Source: Cytobacillus sp. NJ13
GTDB taxonomy: Bacteria > Bacillota > Bacilli > Bacillales > Cytobacillaceae
Assembly (NCBI GenBank): GCA_030348385.1
Contig: JAUCFP010000006.1
Location: 1,736,001 to 1,800,000 of the forward strand
Reading direction: 5' to 3'
Length of the DNA stretch: 64,000 bases
The translations under genes were made by a program, and so were the position numbers. The notes below the pieces were generated by a model. That model did not search any database. It was not told the origin of the DNA and saw only the letters and a program-made list of their open reading frames with translations. This document shows positions 36,837-46,043 of the stretch, piece after piece; position 1 is the first letter of the stretch, and each line of letters starts with the position of its first letter.

Positions 36837-38513
36837 TTATTCAATTGAGAATATAAAAGAGTATAGTGGCTGTTTGCCATCATGCACTTCGACTTCAACA
36901 TCTTCATACTTATCTTCAATATAGCTGATAAGGGCATCCACTTCCTCTTCTGCCGCATCTTCACCTTTTAATACGGTTAGGATCTCAGAGTCTTCATCGA
37001 TCATTCCATCGAGAAGATCTTTGGCAGCCTGCACTCTATCCTTGTTCTTGACAACAATTTTCCCATCTGCGATGCCCATAAAATCATCTTTTTCAATTTC
37101 GAGGCCATCGATGCTTGTATCACGGACAGCAAATGTAATTTGGCCTGTCTTCACATGCTGAAGGGCGTCTGTCATGCCTTCTTCATTTTCTGCAAGTCCG
37201 GCACCAGGGTTAAAAGCAAGCAGGGCTGCCATTCCCTGAGGAACGGTCTTGGAAGGAACAACGACTGCTTCTTCTTCAGTCACTTCTGCAGCCTGCTGTG
37301 CAGCCATGATGATATTTTTATTGTTTGGCAAAATGATTACTTTCTTGGCATTCACTTCTTTGATGGCCTTTACAATATCTTCCGTACTGGGATTCATCGT
37401 CTGGCCGCCCTCAATGACGGCATGTGCTCCGATGCTTCTGAAAAGATCAGCAATCCCGCTGCCCATTGATACTGTCACAATTCCGTACTCCTGCTTTTCC
37501 TTTGGCTTAGCTTCAGCTGCCAATGGTGTAGGAACGTCATCAATCAAATTGGTGTGCTGCTGGCGCATGTTTTCAATCTTCATATTGATTAAGCTGCCAT
37601 AGCGCTGTCCGTATGTCAGGCAATCTCCTGGCTGTTCAGAGTGGATATGTACTTTTACAAGCTGTTCATCCGCAATCACAAGAAGCGAGTCGCCATATTT
37701 GCTTAAGTCCTGGCGGAACTTGTCTTCTGCAAAGGGATTAGCAGATAGCTTTTCAGTTTCGAACTTGACCATAAACTCTGTGCAATAACCAAATTCAATA
37801 TCTTCAGTGTTCATAAAACTATGAACATTTTTATGGTGTTCTGCGCTAACCAGGTCATCCATCCTTGGAAGGGCTGCTGGTGTATCAGGAAGTTTTTCGC
37901 CCTTGAGCTCGGCAAGGAATCCTTCATATACAAAAACAAGACCCTGGCCGCCGCTGTCTACAACCCCAACTTCTTTTAAGACTGGAAGAAGATCCGGAGT
38001 GCGGTTTAAAGAAGCGCGTGCTTCTTTTAAAACTTCCTCCATAATCACTATGATATCATCTTCATTTTTTGCAGCCAGCACCGCTTGTTTAGCGGAATCT
38101 TTAGCAACCGTTAAGATTGTTCCTTCAACCGGCTTCATCACAGCTTTATAAGCAGTCTCTACACCTGAATTCAAAGCATCAGCAAACTCTTTGCCATTGA
38201 TGGATGATTTCTGTTCAATGTGCTTTGAGAAGCCTCGGAACAGCTGGGAAAGAATTACTCCAGAGTTCCCGCGTGCCCCCATCAGCAAACCTTTAGAAAG
38301 AGCAGAGCCCACCTTCCCAATATGTTCCTGAATATTAGCTTTTACTTCCTTTGCACCGGAAGTCATTGACAAATTCATGTTCGTTCCTGTGTCTCCATCA
38401 GGAACAGGGAAAACATTTAACGCATCCACTAATTTTGCATTAGCAGATAAATGGTTCGCTCCTTGTATGACCATTTCGGCAAAAAGCTTCCCATCTAAAT
38501 CTCTTTTTGACAC
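36837..38513 (-). CDS. fakA: Fatty acid kinase catalytic subunit FakA (YloV, DAK2 domain)
   Basis: Phosphorylates exogenous fatty acids presented by FakB proteins, so they can enter phospholipid synthesis through PlsY. The 558-residue protein has an N-terminal DAK2 (Dha kinase L-like) domain with FPVPDGDTGTNM at residues 35-46 and GARGNSGVILSQL near 80. A DegV-like C-terminal half contains SMGSGIADLFRSIGAHAVIEG. GTG start at 38513 with GAGGAGG upstream. It is co-transcribed with yloU, 16 bases away. fakB partners are not in the window. Confidence 0.95.
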   Translation of the reverse strand: MSKRDLDGKLFAEMVIQGANHLSANAKLVDALNVFPVPDGDTGTNMNLSMTSGAKEVKANIQEHIGKVGSALSKGLLMGARGNSGVILSQLFRGFSKHIEQKSSINGKEFADALNSGVETAYKAVMKPVEGTILTVAKDSAKQAVLAAKNEDDIIVIMEEVLKEARASLNRTPDLLPVLKEVGVVDSGGQGLVFVYEGFLAELKGEKLPDTPAALPRMDDLVSAEHHKNVHSFMNTEDIEFGYCTEFMVKFETEKLSANPFAEDKFRQDLSKYGDSLLVIADEQLVKVHIHSEQPGDCLTYGQRYGSLINMKIENMRQQHTNLIDDVPTPLAAEAKPKEKQEYGIVTVSMGSGIADLFRSIGAHAVIEGGQTMNPSTEDIVKAIKEVNAKKVIILPNNKNIIMAAQQAAEVTEEEAVVVPSKTVPQGMAALLAFNPGAGLAENEEGMTDALQHVKTGQITFAVRDTSIDGLEIEKDDFMGIADGKIVVKNKDRVQAAKDLLDGMIDEDSEILTVLKGEDAAEEEVDALISYIEDKYEDVEVEVHDGKQPLYSFIFSIE

Positions 38514-38529
38514 AAGTCTTTCCTCCTCA

Positions 38530-38892
38530 CTACGGGTTCGTTACACGAACTCCCTGAACGTAAATATTAACCGAGTCCGTGCTAAGCCCAACTGTTTTAT
38601 CAAGGGTGTATTTCACTTTAGATTGCACATTGTGGGCAACCTCAGAAATTTTCGTTCCGTAACTTACAATAATATACATATCGATATGTACTTCATCTTC
38701 TTCCTGGCGGACAATTACACCGCGGGTAAAATTCTCTTTTCGAAGTATATCTGTAAGGCCATCTTTAATTTGATTTTTAGAGGCCATCCCTACGATGCCG
38801 TAGCAGTCGACTGCTGCTCCGCCTGCGATTGTTGCAATTACGTCATTAGAGATATCAATTTGCCCGAACTTCGTTTTTAATTCGATGGACAT
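38530..38892 (-). CDS. yloU: Asp23/Gls24 family protein YloU
   Basis: A 120-residue cytosolic protein with the Asp23/Gls24 signature (ISNDVIATIAGGAAVDCYGIV, YIIVSYGTKISEVAHNVQSK). Asp23 of S. aureus is membrane-associated and linked to envelope stress. It precedes fakA in nearly all Firmicutes, which points to a lipid or membrane role. The ATG follows GGGGGAACG. Confidence 0.93.
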   Translation of the reverse strand: MSIELKTKFGQIDISNDVIATIAGGAAVDCYGIVGMASKNQIKDGLTDILRKENFTRGVIVRQEEDEVHIDMYIIVSYGTKISEVAHNVQSKVKYTLDKTVGLSTDSVNIYVQGVRVTNP

Positions 38893-39124
38893 GGTTCGTT
38901 CCCCCTTTGGAAATTGCTTTTAATAAAAAGCTTCTTCAAGCGCTCCCGCTTTACGGAAACGCTGGCGTTCCCCCTTAATTGTAAAATGGAGGCCAGCTTG
39001 CTGTTAAAGGAGAATGCATCCTTTTCAGCTGGGCAGCGATCTTTCTAACTCCAAAGCTTTATGCATACCTTATGATATTTTACTATATGGGCTGTAATTT
39101 TGAAAGTCATACTTCCCCATCCCT

Positions 39125-39156
39125 ATTATAGCTCATGTTCCATGCCCCTATGTCAA
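39125..39156 (-). promoter_or_regulatory. Consensus hexamers with a 20-base spacer upstream of yloU
   Basis: On the minus strand TTGACA (39156-39151) and TATAAT (39130-39125) are both perfect but 20 bases apart, longer than the usual 16-18. It lies 233 bases upstream of the yloU ATG. It falls in the 449-base gene-free gap 38893-39341, which also holds a possible rpmB promoter at 39181-39209. Apart from these I see only AT-rich sequence and a GC-rich stretch at 38938-38970 without a clear stem. Confidence 0.35.
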
Positions 39157-39180
39157 GGAAATTTTCTTGAAAGCAAACTA

Positions 39181-39209
39181 TTGCAATCAGAAGGGTTGTA
39201 TGATAAATT
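39181..39209 (+). promoter_or_regulatory. Possible sigma-A-type promoter of rpmB
   Basis: TTGCAA (39181-39186) and TAAATT (39204-39209) are 17 bases apart, about 130 bases upstream of rpmB. The -10 is weak, so this is a moderate call. Confidence 0.4.
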
Positions 39210-39341
39210 ATTAAAGTATCTTTTAATGTCGAAATCCGAAAAGGAATTCCTCATTAATTCAGATGGATGAATCTGACTATTGCAAATGAAAGCATTGAAA
39301 AATAGTTTCAGCTTATGCTTTTAGTAAGGAGGGAAACATAC

Positions 39342-39530
39342 ATGCCACGCAAATGTGTTGTAACTGGTAAAAAAACAACTTCAGGTAACGCACGTTCTCA
39401 CGCAATGAACGCTAACAAGCGTACTTGGGGTGCTAACCTTCAAAAGGTACGTATTCTTGTAGACGGTAAACCTAAACGTGTTTGGGTTTCTGCAAGAGCA
39501 CTTAAATCAGGTAAAGTTGAGCGCGTTTAA
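39342..39530 (+). CDS. rpmB: 50S ribosomal protein L28
   Basis: A 62-residue ribosomal protein with the L28 signature ([38 protein letters not shown]). It is the form with a single N-terminal cysteine rather than a zinc-binding set. I chose the ATG at 39342, preceded by AAGGAGGG; an in-frame ATG nine codons upstream lacks support. It is one of only two plus-strand genes in the window and is divergent from yloU and convergent with spoVM. Confidence 0.97.
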   Translation: MPRKCVVTGKKTTSGNARSHAMNANKRTWGANLQKVRILVDGKPKRVWVSARALKSGKVERV

Positions 39531-39539
39531 TATGCTCAG

Positions 39540-39565
39540 GGACATCCTTTTAGGATGTCCTTTTT
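39540..39565 (+). terminator. Rho-independent terminator of rpmB
   Basis: Perfect stem GGACATCC/GGATGTCC with a 5-base loop followed by TTTTTATTTT, nine bases after the rpmB stop. Confidence 0.95.
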
Positions 39566-39609
39566 ATTTTCCTTTTTATAAATCCACTATCATTCTCCCC
39601 CATTCAGTC

Positions 39610-39637
39610 AAAAAATAAAAGCACCCCAAAGAGGTGC
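39610..39637 (-). terminator. Terminator of spoVM
   Basis: Stem GCACCTC/GGGGTGC (one wobble) with a 3-base loop, followed on the minus strand by TTTTATTTTTT. It lies 40 bases after the spoVM stop and faces the rpmB terminator. Confidence 0.8.
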
Positions 39638-39676
39638 CCAGTTTTTGATGCTATTTTCTTTTTCATTTATGGGTGT

Positions 39677-39757
39677 TTACCCCTTTTTGAAGGTCCCTAA
39701 CATGGCACGCACAATGCCCCCTAAAAATTTAGGAAGTTTGATTGTATAAAATCTCAT
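39677..39757 (-). CDS. spoVM: Stage V sporulation peptide SpoVM
   Basis: A 26-residue peptide beginning MRFYTIKLPKFLGGIVRAML and ending in a short basic tail. It differs from the B. subtilis peptide at only a few positions. SpoVM is an amphipathic helix that recognises the convex outer forespore membrane and recruits SpoIVA to start coat and cortex assembly. The ATG at 39757 has GAGGAGGGA nine bases upstream. The location between thiN and rpmB matches B. subtilis. No clear sigma-E promoter could be named in the 39758-39934 gap. Its presence implies a spore former. Confidence 0.95.
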   Translation of the reverse strand: MRFYTIKLPKFLGGIVRAMLGTFKKG

Positions 39758-39934
39758 TACTCGTGTCCCTCCTCACGATCTTACGCATCCATTCTGTCCT
39801 TAAATCGTCTTTACCATCTTATTCAAATAATGAAAGATGAGTACTCATGAATACAAAAAATGATCAGAAAGCAATTCATGCCAGGACTCATATCCTGCTC
39901 CCCAGCACCTTGCAGGGCAGCACAGGCCCGGCAC

Positions 39935-40582
39935 TTAATCCCTGCTTCTTACAACCATTAATATGCCTTCAGTAAAAGAAAAAGTACCACAATCATCAAT
40001 AAGTTCATTGCTGATACAAAGAGTAGAGCCGGCAGGGACGGTCCGATCTGTGAGCGGATACTTGAAATTTCTTAATGTGAGACCTTTAATTTCCATTGTG
40101 ATCGGTACGAAAGAAATGTATTTGAAATTTGGATTTTGCTTTATGATGTATTCACCTGGGCCTTTAATATAAATCTTATTTTTTTTGTCAATAATTTCGA
40201 CAGAAACAAAGTTTTCTGCAAGTACAGGCTTTATTAACAGCTGAATATTTGCAAATAAGTGGTCAAGCCGGCCGCCTGTGGCGCCAAACAATCGGATTTT
40301 TTCAGGATTTTGGCCCAATGCCCAATTCAGGGCAAGCTCCATGTCGGTTTCGTCTTTCTCCGGCTTGAACCTGTTCAGCTCTTTTACTTTTTCTTCAATG
40401 ATTAATAGTTCTTCTTTTGACACAGAATCAAAATCGCCAAATGCCATTTTCGGCTGAATGCCATTTTGAATGAGAGTAAGCACTCCTCTATCTACCCCGA
40501 CCCAAATGTCAGCAGCAGCACTGAACGAAGACAGTTCAGGCAGCAAATCCTCAGGGCCGCCAGCTAAAATATTTATAATCAT
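39935..40582 (-). CDS. thiN: Thiamine pyrophosphokinase
   Basis: Transfers pyrophosphate from ATP to thiamine to make the active cofactor. The 215 residues carry a Rossmann-like N domain (WVGVDRGVLTLIQNGI, MAFGDFDSVSKEE) with the metal-binding PEKDETDMELALNWA and GATGGRLDHLFANIQ, and a C-terminal beta sandwich. It is syntenic with B. subtilis thiN (yloS). No clear terminator follows. Confidence 0.95.
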   Translation of the reverse strand: MIINILAGGPEDLLPELSSFSAAADIWVGVDRGVLTLIQNGIQPKMAFGDFDSVSKEELLIIEEKVKELNRFKPEKDETDMELALNWALGQNPEKIRLFGATGGRLDHLFANIQLLIKPVLAENFVSVEIIDKKNKIYIKGPGEYIIKQNPNFKYISFVPITMEIKGLTLRNFKYPLTDRTVPAGSTLCISNELIDDCGTFSFTEGILMVVRSRD

Positions 40583-40626
40583 TTCTCATTGCTCCATTCA
40601 TGATATATATCTTAAATTGTAAAAAA

Positions 40627-40647
40627 GCCAGCTGTATTCCAGCTGGC
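40627..40647 (-). terminator. Terminator between rpe and thiN
   Basis: Perfect 8-bp stem GCCAGCTG/CAGCTGGC with a 5-base loop, followed on the minus strand by TTTTTT. It ends the prpC-prkC-rsgA-rpe transcript a few bases after rpe. Confidence 0.9.
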
Positions 40648-40653
40648 CCTTTT

Positions 40654-41304
40654 TTATCTCGAACCTTTTAAAGCAGCAATCGCCCCGGCTCTGTCTTTCT
40701 GATTATAAATTGCCGACCCGGCAACAAGCACATTGGCACCTGCTTCAATGCACAATTGTGCTGTTTCTTCATTCACTCCGCCGTCCACTTCAATTTCAAT
40801 ATTTAGACCTTTTGCGTCAGCCATTTTCTTAACGGCCTCAATTTTAGGAAGAACGCCATGGATGAATTTTTGTCCTCCAAAACCAGGATTAACAGACATA
40901 AGCAATACCATATCAATATCATCAATAACATGCTCTATCATATTAACTGGTGTAGCCGGGTTAAGAACCACCCCTGCCTTGACGCCAAAAGATTTAATAA
41001 AATGAATTGTTCTGTGAAGGTGTTTGCAAGCTTCTGCATGTACAGTGATATAATCTGCCCCCGCATTTGCAAATGCCTCAATGTAGTTATCCGGATCTTC
41101 TATCATTAAATGAACATCCAGAGGCAGCTTTGTCACAGGACGGATTGCATCAACAATTAATGGACCAATTGTAATATTCGGTACAAAATGGCCGTCCATT
41201 ACATCGACATGAATATAATCAGCGCCGCCGCGCTCTACATCTTTAATCTCTTCTCCCAATTTAGAAAAGTCTGCCGATAAAATAGAAGGTGCGATTTTTA
41301 CCAT
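40654..41304 (-). CDS. rpe: Ribulose-phosphate 3-epimerase
   Basis: Interconverts ribulose 5-phosphate and xylulose 5-phosphate in the pentose phosphate pathway. The TIM-barrel protein of 216 residues shows [66 protein letters not shown] and [11 protein letters not shown], including metal-binding His and Asp residues. It follows rsgA by three bases. Confidence 0.97.
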   Translation of the reverse strand: MVKIAPSILSADFSKLGEEIKDVERGGADYIHVDVMDGHFVPNITIGPLIVDAIRPVTKLPLDVHLMIEDPDNYIEAFANAGADYITVHAEACKHLHRTIHFIKSFGVKAGVVLNPATPVNMIEHVIDDIDMVLLMSVNPGFGGQKFIHGVLPKIEAVKKMADAKGLNIEIEVDGGVNEETAQLCIEAGANVLVAGSAIYNQKDRAGAIAALKGSR

Positions 41305-41307
41305 GAA

Positions 41308-42189
41308 TTAATACCTCGGCTTTCTATCTTTTATTTCCTGCAGAAAGGTTTTGTAATGCTCATATCTGTAGGAAGGAATATCACCGTTTTCACTGGCGGC
41401 CTTTACAGCGCATTTCGGTTCTGCCATGTGCTGGCAGCCTCTAAATTTGCACAGGTCGCTTTTCTCCTGAATTTCTGGAAAGCAATAATTGAGATCCTCC
41501 AATTCGATATCTGTAAATTCAAGGGAGCTGAATCCCGGGGTATCAGCAACAAGCCCTTTTCCAACCTCTATCAGCTCTACATGCCTGGTTGTATGCTTTC
41601 CTCTGCCCAAATGTGAAGAAATATCATTTGTTTTCAGCTCTAAGTCTGGTCTTAGTACATTTAACAAAGAAGATTTCCCCACACCTGACTGTCCTGCAAA
41701 AACGGATATCTCGCCTTCCAGATATGGCATTAAGTCTTTAACGCCTTCTTCTGTTTCGGAGGAAGTCAGCAAAACATCATAGCCGGCTTTGCGGTAATCT
41801 GATGCATATTGCTGAATTTCCTTATACTCGTCTTCGTCTGTCAGATCTATTTTAGTAATGCAGATGATTGGCTTTATATGATTGAATTCAACCAGCACCA
41901 GGAAACGATCTAATAGAGAGGTGCTGAAGCCTGGTTCAACAGCTGAAAACACTAGAATGGCCTGATCAACATTTGCTATCGGCGGACGGATCAGCTCATT
42001 TTTCCGTTCTTTTACTTCTAAGATGTATCCTTCTGTAATACTTTCTGCCTGAAACACAACTTCATCACCGACCAGCGGGTTAACCTTATTTTTCCGGAAA
42101 ACTCCGCGGCCTCGGCACTGAATGGTTTCATCTCCGCTTAAAACATAATAAAACCCGGCTAAGGCTTTAATAATTTTGCCCTCAGGCAT
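41308..42189 (-). CDS. rsgA: Ribosome small subunit-dependent GTPase RsgA (CpgA)
   Basis: Circularly permuted GTPase for 30S maturation. An N-terminal OB fold (RGRGVFRKNKVNPLVGDEV) precedes a G domain with NKIDL-like CITKIDLTDEDEY before the P-loop FAGQSGVGKSSLLNVL, then DTPGFSS. The C-terminal zinc finger is CKFRGCQHMAEPKCAVK. The length of 293 matches. Within the Bacillus stress network it is a PrkC substrate, and prkC is next door, 15 bases upstream. Confidence 0.97.
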   Translation of the reverse strand: MPEGKIIKALAGFYYVLSGDETIQCRGRGVFRKNKVNPLVGDEVVFQAESITEGYILEVKERKNELIRPPIANVDQAILVFSAVEPGFSTSLLDRFLVLVEFNHIKPIICITKIDLTDEDEYKEIQQYASDYRKAGYDVLLTSSETEEGVKDLMPYLEGEISVFAGQSGVGKSSLLNVLRPDLELKTNDISSHLGRGKHTTRHVELIEVGKGLVADTPGFSSLEFTDIELEDLNYCFPEIQEKSDLCKFRGCQHMAEPKCAVKAASENGDIPSYRYEHYKTFLQEIKDRKPRY

Positions 42190-42204
42190 AGCAACACTCC
42201 TTGC

Positions 42205-44199
42205 TTATGATTCTTCTTCCGGATAAGGAATTTCCTTTTCTTCAAAAACCTGGCCATCCCGCAGAACCTTATAAGTGGCATTCTGTCCAGGAGCAATCGT
42301 TATATCAATTGGTATTACCGTATCTTCATAAATCAGCTCTGTATGAACTGGTTCAGAACCAGAATTATTCATATCCTTGATGATAATCTGAACTTCATTT
42401 GGCTCACCTTCGGCTGCAGGCTCAAATGGAACGCTGATCTCAATATTTTCTGTTTTAGGGAGAAGTTCTTTTTTCCCTTTTGAAAGAACCACCGTCACTT
42501 TCTGTCCCCTTGCCAGGTTTGTGCCTGGTGCCGGATCCTGTTTAATGACTAGTCCTTCAGGGACTTCCTCATGAAATTCTTCTTCACCATATTCTACTTT
42601 TAATCCGGACGATTCTTCATACTCCTGCAGACCCTTTTCGTTATAGCCGCGCAGATCTTTTAAGGCAATGGGCGCAGGTCCTTTGCTGACAGTGAAAATC
42701 AATTCCGTATCTTCGGGAACGACAAGGTCGCCTTCTGAGAAGTTTTGGTCCAGGATTGTCCCAGCCGGCTCACTCTCATTATTTTCTTCTGTTTTTTCAA
42801 TGCTTTTAAAATCTTTGCTTTCAAGCAATCGGACTACATCATCAAATTGCCTGCCCTGGTAATCGGCTAATTCAAATTTTTCCTTGCCAGTGCTTTCAAA
42901 GATATCTATGGAAGTTCCTTCTTTTACGGTTCTGCCTGCTTTCGGATCAGTTTTTACTACCAGACCTTCTTCCACATCAGGGTCACTTATCGGCTTTGTA
43001 TCCCTAATCGTAAACCCTGCGGCAATAAGCTCTGCTACTGCATCTTCCACCTCTTTACCGGACACATCAGGAACCTGGACATCCTTGGGCTCCATCAGAT
43101 CAGGTAAAACTGTTATGGCCAGGATGCCTAATACAGCCAGAAACAAAAAGACTGATACCAGAATAATTGGCCATTTCTTTTTCTTCTTTTTCTTCTTTTC
43201 CTTCTTCTTCTTCTCAGGGAGAGGTTTTGCCACAGGCAGCGTGTCTCCCTTTGGATCCTTTGCATGTACAAGTGTTTCGTCCATGCTTTGATATGGGCGG
43301 TCATCTGTAATAACAGGGATTGCCTTTGTAGCATCATCGTCAATCGGGACCATAAACTTTTCTTCATGAAGCCTTTCGGGTTCAAGAGCTGTTCTGATAT
43401 CCTCTTCCATTTCTTCAACAGAATCATACCTGTGAAAAGGATCTTTAGCTGTTGCTTTTAAAACGATATTTTCAACACTTTGCGGTATGGACGGATTCCA
43501 TCTCTTAAGGGAAGGCGTCTCTGACTGCAGATGTTTGAGAGCTATTGATACAGCGGATTCACCTGAGAAAGGAAGTCTGCCTGTCAAAAGCTCAAACATA
43601 ACAATGCCAAGGGAATAGATATCAGACTTTCTATTGGCCATCCCTCCCCTGGCCTGTTCCGGAGAAAGATAATGAACAGAGCCTAAAACAGAATTGGTCT
43701 GGGTTATACTGGTAGCGCTTAATGCCATGGCAATTCCGAAATCAGTAATCTTAACATTACCATGCCTATCTATCAAAATATTATGCGGTTTAATATCCCG
43801 GTGTATGATATGGTTTTGATGTGCATGGGATATGGCAGAGGTGAGCTGTTTCATAATTTCCAGCGCATCATCTATGCGGATCGGGCTGTATTGCTGTATG
43901 TATTGCTTTAACGTTTGTCCATCTACATATTCCATCACAATATAATAGATTGTATCCTCTTCACCAACATCAAAGATATTGACGATGTTCGGGTGGGCTA
44001 AGCTGGTAGCTGACTGGGCTTCACGATGAAAACGGCGGATAAATTCTTCATCTTCGGCAAAGTCCATCCGAAGCACTTTCACGGCTACATCTCGATCTAG
44101 AATCATGTCATGGGCCAGGTAGACATTTGCCATGCCGCCTCCGCCAATCATATCAAGAATCTTATAGCGGCCGCTTAATCTTCTTCCCTTAATCATCAT
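42205..44199 (-). CDS. prkC: Serine/threonine protein kinase PrkC
   Basis: Membrane kinase that senses peptidoglycan fragments and triggers spore germination and wall responses. The 664 residues contain an N-terminal kinase domain with GGGGMANVYLAH, catalytic Lys41, HRDIKPHN (Asp135) and DFG (153-155). One transmembrane segment lies at 343-366, followed by about three extracellular PASTA repeats (for example VQVPDVSGKEVEDAVAELIA). A run of lysines (329-342) directly precedes the membrane segment. Two adjacent ATGs are possible starts; the first overlaps the prpC stop by 11 bases. The phosphatase prpC is upstream. Confidence 0.97.
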   Translation of the reverse strand: MMIKGRRLSGRYKILDMIGGGGMANVYLAHDMILDRDVAVKVLRMDFAEDEEFIRRFHREAQSATSLAHPNIVNIFDVGEEDTIYYIVMEYVDGQTLKQYIQQYSPIRIDDALEIMKQLTSAISHAHQNHIIHRDIKPHNILIDRHGNVKITDFGIAMALSATSITQTNSVLGSVHYLSPEQARGGMANRKSDIYSLGIVMFELLTGRLPFSGESAVSIALKHLQSETPSLKRWNPSIPQSVENIVLKATAKDPFHRYDSVEEMEEDIRTALEPERLHEEKFMVPIDDDATKAIPVITDDRPYQSMDETLVHAKDPKGDTLPVAKPLPEKKKKEKKKKKKKKWPIILVSVFLFLAVLGILAITVLPDLMEPKDVQVPDVSGKEVEDAVAELIAAGFTIRDTKPISDPDVEEGLVVKTDPKAGRTVKEGTSIDIFESTGKEKFELADYQGRQFDDVVRLLESKDFKSIEKTEENNESEPAGTILDQNFSEGDLVVPEDTELIFTVSKGPAPIALKDLRGYNEKGLQEYEESSGLKVEYGEEEFHEEVPEGLVIKQDPAPGTNLARGQKVTVVLSKGKKELLPKTENIEISVPFEPAAEGEPNEVQIIIKDMNNSGSEPVHTELIYEDTVIPIDITIAPGQNATYKVLRDGQVFEEKEIPYPEEES

Positions 44200-44953
44200 T
44201 TATCATCCCGCTCTCATTGCTTTCAAAATACTCAGCAATCACGAGCGTAATATTGTCTTCGCCGCCATTATTATTGGCCTGTTCAATCAGCACTTCGGCT
44301 TTTTCCTCCAGTGTTCGTCCGCTTTTGAGGATTTCACTCATTTCAGCAACAGCTACCTTGTTGGACAATCCGTCAGAGCATAATAATAATAAATCGCCCT
44401 CTTCAAACGTAATGGTTTTGATATCCATCTCAACCGTTGCTTCAGTTCCCAATGCCCGGAGGAGCACATTTTTTCTTGGATGATGCTCAGCATCTTCCTT
44501 GGTAATCTGCCCGGACCTTACAAGCTCATTTACCAGGGAATGGTCTTCCGTCAGCTGCTGAAAACCCGATTCATTCATGATATAACATCTGCTGTCGCCG
44601 ATATTGGCAATTGTCGCAAAACGATCGGTACATATTGCAGCAACAACAGTTGTTCCCATGCCTTCACATTGTTCATTTTCTTTCGAATGTTCATATAGAA
44701 TGGCGTTGACCTCTGCAATATGCTTCTGCAGCCATCCTTCCGCCTCTTCGGCAGTCTGAAAATCGTCTGTCTGATCCCAGAATCCTTTTAAACTTGTTAA
44801 CGTCATTTCGCTTGCGACATCACCAGCTCGGTGGCCGCCCATGCCATCTGCTACGATGGCAAGGCGCTGCCCCTTGCTGTTCACATAGATGCCGCCATTA
44901 TCTTCATTATGCTGCCTGACTTTGCCTTGATCTGTCATAAAAACAGCTTTCAT
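44189..44953 (-). CDS. prpC: PP2C-type serine/threonine phosphatase PrpC
   Basis: Metal-dependent phosphatase that reverses PrkC phosphorylation. The 254 residues include RQHNEDNGGIYV, VADGMGGHRAGDVASE, GDSRCYIM, LLLCSDGLSN and GGEDNITLVIAEY, the PP2C aspartate motifs. I chose the ATG at 44953 with GAGGTGA upstream; this start gives the B. subtilis length. An upstream in-frame start would overlap rlmN. The gene follows rlmN by four bases. Confidence 0.97.
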   Translation of the reverse strand: MKAVFMTDQGKVRQHNEDNGGIYVNSKGQRLAIVADGMGGHRAGDVASEMTLTSLKGFWDQTDDFQTAEEAEGWLQKHIAEVNAILYEHSKENEQCEGMGTTVVAAICTDRFATIANIGDSRCYIMNESGFQQLTEDHSLVNELVRSGQITKEDAEHHPRKNVLLRALGTEATVEMDIKTITFEEGDLLLLCSDGLSNKVAVAEMSEILKSGRTLEEKAEVLIEQANNNGGEDNITLVIAEYFESNESGMINDD

Positions 44954-44957
44954 TCTG

Positions 44958-46043
44958 TCACCTCGTCTCCTCTTTTCGCTCCTTTGCACGAAGTTGTCCG
45001 CATGCTGCATCTATATCATGACCGTGCTCCCTGCGAATGGTTACATTAATGCCGTGGTTCTTCAGTGTCTTTTCAAAAGCAAAAATTTGATCCTTGGGTG
45101 TCCTTACATAATCTCGTTCAGGCACATAGTTTACTGGAATCAGGTTAACATGGCACTTCACATTTTTTATTAACTTTGCCAGCTCTTCGGCATGTTCCAC
45201 CTGGTCATTGACCCCTCCGAATAAGCCATATTCGAAACTCACCCGTCTGCCTGTCTTATTTATATAATACCTGATTGAATCCATAAGGTCCGGCAGCTTA
45301 TATGCTCTATTTATTGGCATCAGGCGGCTTCTGATTTCGGTGTTTGGAGCATGTAATGAGATCGCGAAATTGATCTGCATATTTTCATCTGCAAATTTAT
45401 AGATTTTTGGGATGATACCGCTAGTCGAAACAGTGATATGGCGTGCACCGATATTCAGCCCTTTATCATGGTTGATTATCTTCAGGAATGACAGCATACT
45501 GTCATAATTATCAAATGGCTCGCCGATCCCCATAATAACAACCGAGCTGACCCGTTCATCTGTCTCATCTAGTGCCTGTTGTACTTTTACGACCTGCGCA
45601 ACGATTTCTCCTGCTTCAAGATTGCGTTTTAACCCGCCTAAAGTTGAAGCACAGAATGTACAGCCGATTCGGCAGCCCACCTGAGTAGTTACACATACTG
45701 AATTACCATAGTCATGCCTCATCAGTACAGTTTCAATCGAATAGCCATCATGAAGTTCAAATAAAAATTTTATTGTCCCATCAGCTGACTCCTGCTGAAT
45801 GATCGTTTTAAGAGTTGTCAGCGAAAAATTTGCTGATAGCGTATCTCTTAACCCTTTTGACAGGTTCGTCATATCCTCAAATGATGTGACTCTTTTTGTG
45901 TAAAGCCAATCAAAAATTTGCTCAGCCCTGAAAGCTTTCTCATTATTTTCTTTAAGCCAATCCTTCAGCTCATGCAGCTGTAAAGTATAAATGGATGGTT
46001 TTTGTTCGGCTGCTGTTATTTTCTCTGCTGCTGTTTGTTCCAT
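44958..46043 (-). CDS. rlmN: Dual-specificity RNA methyltransferase RlmN
   Basis: Radical SAM enzyme that makes 2-methyladenosine at A2503 of 23S rRNA and A37 of some tRNAs. The [4Fe-4S] ligands are in CRIGCTFC (Cys124, 128, 131). GEPFDNYD and [19 protein letters not shown] are typical, and a C-terminal catalytic cysteine lies in the [11 protein letters not shown] motif. The 361-residue length is normal. It abuts the rsmB stop directly, with its ribosome binding site inside rsmB. Confidence 0.97.
   Translation of the reverse strand: MEQTAAEKITAAEQKPSIYTLQLHELKDWLKENNEKAFRAEQIFDWLYTKRVTSFEDMTNLSKGLRDTLSANFSLTTLKTIIQQESADGTIKFLFELHDGYSIETVLMRHDYGNSVCVTTQVGCRIGCTFCASTLGGLKRNLEAGEIVAQVVKVQQALDETDERVSSVVIMGIGEPFDNYDSMLSFLKIINHDKGLNIGARHITVSTSGIIPKIYKFADENMQINFAISLHAPNTEIRSRLMPINRAYKLPDLMDSIRYYINKTGRRVSFEYGLFGGVNDQVEHAEELAKLIKNVKCHVNLIPVNYVPERDYVRTPKDQIFAFEKTLKNHGINVTIRREHGHDIDAACGQLRAKERKEETR

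Noticed and set aside
38938..38975. GC-rich segment upstream of yloU resembling the palindromic repeat
   Set aside because: It shares only a few GCGCT words and not the defined left and right ends of the repeat.
39837..39848. 12-base palindrome ATGAGTACTCAT between spoVM and thiN
   Set aside because: Short, with no promoter elements next to it that I could place; it may be chance in an AT-rich gap.
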